In this document: positions 6,571 to 9,627 of the stretch, one piece after another
Layout of the letters: the number at the start of each line of letters is the position of its first letter
Position numbering within the stretch: position 1 is the first letter of the stretch
Source of the DNA: Lachnospiraceae bacterium UBA1718
GTDB taxonomy: Bacteria > Bacillota > Clostridia > Lachnospirales > Lachnospiraceae
Direction of reading: 5' to 3'
Assembly (NCBI GenBank): GCA_002317245.1
Contig: DCIU01000121.1
Span: forward strand, 2,142-11,768
DNA: 9,627 nt
Translations under genes and position numbers: made by a program
Notes under the pieces: generated by a model
Seen by the model: only the letters and a program-made list of their open reading frames with translations
Databases searched by the model: none
What the model was told of the DNA's origin: nothing

Positions 6571-8484
6571 TTAGATTTCGAAAACAACAGCTGTATAAGG
6601 TGGCAGATCGAAGGTCAGCATATAGTCTCTGTTGTCGCAAGGACTCTTAACAGGTGTAAGAGTCTTAGCTACCTCATTGCCGTTACCACCATAAGCCTTA
6701 TCATCACTGTTAAGTACAAGCTTAGCCTTCTTGTCTGTTGGCACGCCTACTGTATATCCATCTCTCTTAATTGGAGTCATATTCAATACAAATAATAACT
6801 TATTCTTACCATCCTCAGACTTACGGAAGAAGCTGTATGTACTTCTGTCAGCATCATCAGCATTAATCCACTCGAAGCCATTCCAGTTATTATCATTCTC
6901 ATACATGCAGACATTCTTACGATAAAGTGCAAGAAGGTCTCTCATGTAATCATGCATTCCCTTATTAAGGTCTTCGCCAAGTAAGAACCAGTCAAGCTCT
7001 CTAGTCTCGCTCCACTCTCTCTCCTGACCGAAGTCCTGGCCCATGAAGAGAAGCTTCTTGCCACAGTGACCAAACATGAATGTATATCCAACTCTTAAGT
7101 TAGCATACTTATCAATCTTGTAGCCTGGCATCTTCTCAACCATTGAACACTTAAGATGAACAACTTCATCATGTGATAATGGTAGTACATAGTTCTCTGA
7201 GTGGTTATAGCTCATTGCGAAGGTCAGTGCATAATGATTATTCTTACGGAAAAGTGGATCCAACTTCATATATTCGCAGAAGTCATGCATCCATCCCATA
7301 TTCCACTTGAAGTTGAAGCCTAAGCCATCTTCCTCAACCTTAGCTGTAATCTTAGGCCATGCTGTAGATTCCTCGGCTATAGTCATAACACCTGGGCAGT
7401 TCTTAGCAATAATGCTGTTGAGATGCTTGAAGAACTCAATAGCCTCAAGGTTCTCAGCTCCGCCATACTTATTAGGAAGCCACTGTCCATCAGGACGTGC
7501 ATAGTTAAGATAGAGCATAGATGCAACTGCATCGACTCTGAGTCCATCAATGTGGAACTCTCTAATCCAGAACAGTGCATTAGCAATAAGGAAGTTAGAA
7601 ATCTCTGTTCTTCCGTAATTGAATATCTTAGTACCCCAGTCAGGCTGCTCACCTCTTCTTGGGTCTGGATGCTCGAAGAGACATGTGCCATCGAACTCAG
7701 CAAGACCATGGGCATCCTTAGGGAAATGGGCTGGTACCCAGTCAAGGATTATACCGATTCCATTTTTATGAAGAAGGTTAACCATATAAGCAAAATCTTC
7801 TGGGCTTCCATATCTTGAAGTAGGAGCATAGTAACCAGTTACCTGGTATCCCCAGGATCCATCAAATGGATGCTCAGCAATACCTAAGAGCTCAACATGT
7901 GTATACTTCATCTCCTTAAGATACTCGACTATTCTGTCTGCGAACTCTCTATAATTATAGAAACCGTCCTCAGTTCCATCTGGATGCTTCATCCATGAAC
8001 CAATATGACACTCATAGATTGCCATTGGCTCCTTATTCATATCCTTGCCTTCACGCTTCTTAAGCCATGTAGCATCTGACCACTTAATCTTAGATAAATC
8101 AGCAATTCTTGATGCTGTACCTGGACGAAGCTCAGCATAGTTAGCAAAAGGATCTGCCTTATATAATCTTCTTCCATCAGGAGTAACAATTAAATACTTA
8201 TAATACTCTCCTGGCTTGATTCCCTCATAGAACTTGGCATATATTCCACCTGAACCCAATCTATCTAGTGGATGAGAAAACTCATTCCAGTCATTGAATG
8301 AACCAATAACATATACCTCAGATGCATTAGGAGCCCATACTGCGAAGAATATTCCTTCCTTACCATCCTCCATAGATGGATGAGCACCTAACTTCTTATA
8401 AATCTCATAATGTGTTCCCTGTGCGAACACATACTGATCTGCTTCTGATATAAAAACCTGATCTATTTTCTTAGCTATTGCCAC
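6571..8484 (-). CDS. glgB: 1,4-alpha-glucan (glycogen) branching enzyme, GH13
   Basis: This 637-residue enzyme transfers alpha-1,4-glucan segments to form alpha-1,6 branches in glycogen in the cytosol. It has an N-terminal CBM48-type beta domain (about 20-130: FAVWAPNASEVYVIGSFNDW), a GH13 (beta/alpha)8 barrel (about 155-500) and a C-terminal beta domain (about 540-637). Catalytic regions are all present: region I DWVPAHFPKD (248-257), region II GLRVDAVASM with nucleophile Asp318, region III TIAEESTAWP with acid/base Glu371, and region IV LSHDEVVH with Asp439. The branching-enzyme signature GSWGYQVTGYYAPTSRYG (209-226) separates it from GlgX and amylases. Length is typical. The start codon is GTG, fixed by a perfect AGGAGG 8 bases upstream. 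It follows the AAA+-like gene by 20 bases and ends at a strong terminator, so it is the last gene of its transcript. No other glycogen gene is in view. Confidence 0.97.
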   Translation of the reverse strand: MAIAKKIDQVFISEADQYVFAQGTHYEIYKKLGAHPSMEDGKEGIFFAVWAPNASEVYVIGSFNDWNEFSHPLDRLGSGGIYAKFYEGIKPGEYYKYLIVTPDGRRLYKADPFANYAELRPGTASRIADLSKIKWSDATWLKKREGKDMNKEPMAIYECHIGSWMKHPDGTEDGFYNYREFADRIVEYLKEMKYTHVELLGIAEHPFDGSWGYQVTGYYAPTSRYGSPEDFAYMVNLLHKNGIGIILDWVPAHFPKDAHGLAEFDGTCLFEHPDPRRGEQPDWGTKIFNYGRTEISNFLIANALFWIREFHIDGLRVDAVASMLYLNYARPDGQWLPNKYGGAENLEAIEFFKHLNSIIAKNCPGVMTIAEESTAWPKITAKVEEDGLGFNFKWNMGWMHDFCEYMKLDPLFRKNNHYALTFAMSYNHSENYVLPLSHDEVVHLKCSMVEKMPGYKIDKYANLRVGYTFMFGHCGKKLLFMGQDFGQEREWSETRELDWFLLGEDLNKGMHDYMRDLLALYRKNVCMYENDNNWNGFEWINADDADRSTYSFFRKSEDGKNKLLFVLNMTPIKRDGYTVGVPTDKKAKLVLNSDDKAYGGNGNEVAKTLTPVKSPCDNRDYMLTFDLPPYTAVVFEI

Positions 8485-8492
8485 TACCCCAA

Positions 8493-8498
8493 CCTCCT
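8493..8498 (-). promoter_or_regulatory. Ribosome binding site that fixes the GTG start of glgB
   Basis: The minus strand reads AGGAGG with 8 bases to a GTG at 8484, in the 20-base gap after the preceding gene. The distance equals that of flagellin's site and no in-frame ATG is nearby, so GTG is the likely initiator. Confidence 0.85.
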
Positions 8499-8504
8499 AA
8501 ATTG

Positions 8505-9627
8505 TTAAGTAAAGTCTCTCTCCTTAAGGATAATCATATCATCCTCATTGTATCTCTTACCAAACAGCACTTCTGTAATATGTTTAGGTCTAAACTTTGT
8601 AGCATTCTCGATTGCTTCGTCAACAATCTCTCTTACATCTGCAACTGTTACAATATGATCACTTGTCTGCATCTCATCAATTCTTGTATGAAGTGCAAGA
8701 ATACCCATTTCATCAATGGCAAACTCCATATGTTCCGCATACTTACGTCCATATGCAACAAGTGCATCATCACTTAATTCTTCAATCTCAATGTGGACAT
8801 TGAAAATCTGCTTAAGCTCCTCGACCTGAGAGAACATCTTGTTCATCTCCATCTTGGTATCCTGCATGACGACGAGAATTCCCAGATTATCCTGGTTAAG
8901 AATCTTAATCAGGCTCTTAATAGTCTCGCTGTTCATCTCGCCACACTTCTCAATAATAAGTCCACCATTTGCAAGGCGGTTAACTGTTGCTGCAACATCC
9001 TTACCATTGAGAGAAGCTCCTGAAACCTTACCAATCTTACCAGAGAAATTGCCGTCAGATACCTTAGCGTATTTAACAACGCTCTGGGCAAGCTCGATTG
9101 GCTCATCCCCTGTATCACCAGTAACGAATACATTGCCTGTATATGATGCAAGGCTGATACTATCAAGCGCCTTGCTTAAGTTCTGCTTAGCCTTCTTAGT
9201 CTGAACGTATTGAGCGAAAAGTGAGAGCTCTTCGTCTGTGAGATCTCTTCCTTCTGGCTCAGCCTCCTCAGCTGGCTCGTCAGATTCTTCTGTAGCTGAT
9301 TCATCTTCTACTGCTTCCTCTGAAGCCTTTTCCTCTTCAGGTTCTTCCTCTAATTCTTCAGTAGCCTCCTCTGTAGCTTCTTCTGCTTCAGTTTCCTCAG
9401 CCTCTTCAGCTACTGGCTCTTCTGCAGGCTCCTCTGCTGCTGCCTCTTCCTCAGAAGCTTCTTCTGCTTCGGCCTCTTCAGCTACTGCCTCTTCCTCAGA
9501 AGCTTCTTCTGCTTCAGCCTCTTCAGCTACTGGCTCCTCGACTACTGGCGCTGCAACTTCTTCAGGGATTACTAATTCTGGCTCTTCTACCTCAGCAATC
9601 TCCTCAACCTCTGGAAGTTCTTCAGCT
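8505..9627 (-). CDS. Acidic-tract protein with degenerate AAA+-like ATPase domain, N-terminus beyond window
   Basis: The open frame runs from the window edge to the TAA at 8505-8507 (373 residues seen); the true start lies outside, so the internal ATG at 8936 should not be used. Visible residues 1-128 are about half Glu/Asp (61 Glu, 3 Asp by my count), about one fifth Ala, with only two basic residues: a disordered acidic tract. Residues about 129-373 resemble an AAA+ module of the CbxX/SpoVK type: NVFVTGDTGDEPIELAQ (Walker A region, 165-181), then GGLIIEKCGEM (Walker B region, 221-231), then ILVVMQDTKMEMNKM, ELKQIFNVHIEIEELSDDAL and a helical lid rich in charged residues. Key residues are changed: the Walker A Gly-Lys-Thr is Glu-Pro-Ile, Walker B Asp-Glu is Glu-Lys, and no Arg finger is seen near 272-276. 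It is therefore probably a non-hydrolysing scaffold or regulator. Function and partner are unknown. It is 20 bases upstream of glgB, so probably co-transcribed with it. Confidence 0.8.
   Translation of the reverse strand, partial: AEELPEVEEIAEVEEPELVIPEEVAAPVVEEPVAEEAEAEEASEEEAVAEEAEAEEASEEEAAAEEPAEEPVAEEAEETEAEEATEEATEELEEEPEEEKASEEAVEDESATEESDEPAEEAEPEGRDLTDEELSLFAQYVQTKKAKQNLSKALDSISLASYTGNVFVTGDTGDEPIELAQSVVKYAKVSDGNFSGKIGKVSGASLNGKDVAATVNRLANGGLIIEKCGEMNSETIKSLIKILNQDNLGILVVMQDTKMEMNKMFSQVEELKQIFNVHIEIEELSDDALVAYGRKYAEHMEFAIDEMGILALHTRIDEMQTSDHIVTVADVREIVDEAIENATKFRPKHITEVLFGKRYNEDDMIILKERDFT
9441..9530 (-). repeat. 45-bp tandem direct repeat (two copies) in the acidic tract
   Basis: Bases 9441-9485 and 9486-9530 are adjacent 45-base copies differing at one position (9471 g versus 9516 a). 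The unit is 15 codons, so the frame is kept; each copy encodes an EEAEAEEASEEEA-type peptide. Partial related copies flank it (for example 9401-9422). The near identity suggests recent slippage or unequal recombination. Confidence 0.92.

Noticed and set aside
8505..8936. A stand-alone 143-residue gene starting at the ATG at 8936
   Set aside because: The same frame is open all the way to the window edge, and the upstream 230 codons carry the Walker-like motifs and acidic tract. The ATG sits right after the Walker B region, so it is an internal methionine.
9441..9530. Tandem repeat as a CRISPR array
   Set aside because: Copies are directly adjacent without spacers, in frame, and translate into a Glu/Ala low-complexity peptide.
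1..9627. Defence system, mobile element, tRNA or rRNA
   Set aside because: No transposase, integrase, nuclease, phage gene, attachment-site repeat or structured RNA gene was recognised; gene content is flagellar and metabolic.

Overview
The window reads as chromosomal DNA of a motile, low-to-moderate GC anaerobic Firmicute, most likely a member of the Lachnospiraceae (Butyrivibrio/Roseburia/Pseudobutyrivibrio-like). This rests on the flagellin and FliS-like sequences, the strong AGGAGG ribosome binding sites, and the combination of a very long FliK-like flagellar protein with a neighbouring flagellin gene. The genus is an inference; no rRNA or other marker is present. All seven genes lie on the minus strand and are read from high to low coordinates. 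Coding density is very high, and no stretch over 300 bases lacks a gene.

In transcription order: (1) 9627-8505, the C-terminal 373 residues of a protein with a huge Glu/Ala acidic tract followed by a degenerate AAA+-like domain; (2) 8484-6571, glgB, glycogen branching enzyme, with a GTG start and a perfect Shine-Dalgarno, 20 bases after gene 1; (3) a strong intrinsic terminator at 6539-6506; (4) 6483-3643, a cysteine-free 946-residue protein with scattered repeat motifs and a FliK-like (hook-length-control) C-terminal domain; (5) 3624-2389, flagellin; (6) 2376-1876, a FliS-type flagellin chaperone; (7) 1858-491, a class-3-type aldehyde dehydrogenase; (8) 494-1, the N-terminal 164 residues of a histidine phosphatase, overlapping the dehydrogenase stop by four bases (ATGA).

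The terminator divides the window into a glycogen-side unit and a flagellar unit. Two sigma-28 (FliA/SigD) type promoter candidates serve the flagellar unit. One is a near-ideal match (TAAA-N16-CCGATAA) buried inside the 3' coding end of the 946-residue gene, about 90 bases before flagellin. The other is a weaker match between the glgB stop and the terminator, placed so that its transcript would start inside the terminator's 5' arm. Gaps of 12-18 bases or overlaps join the long protein, flagellin, FliS, dehydrogenase and phosphatase with no visible terminator between them, so two metabolic genes may be transcribed with late flagellar genes.

The least ordinary items are the FliK-like repeat protein with its flagellin promoter inside the coding sequence, the terminator/promoter overlap, the apparent pseudo-AAA+ acidic protein, a perfect hairpin with a GUGA tetraloop inside fliS, and a recent 45-bp in-frame duplication in the acidic tract.
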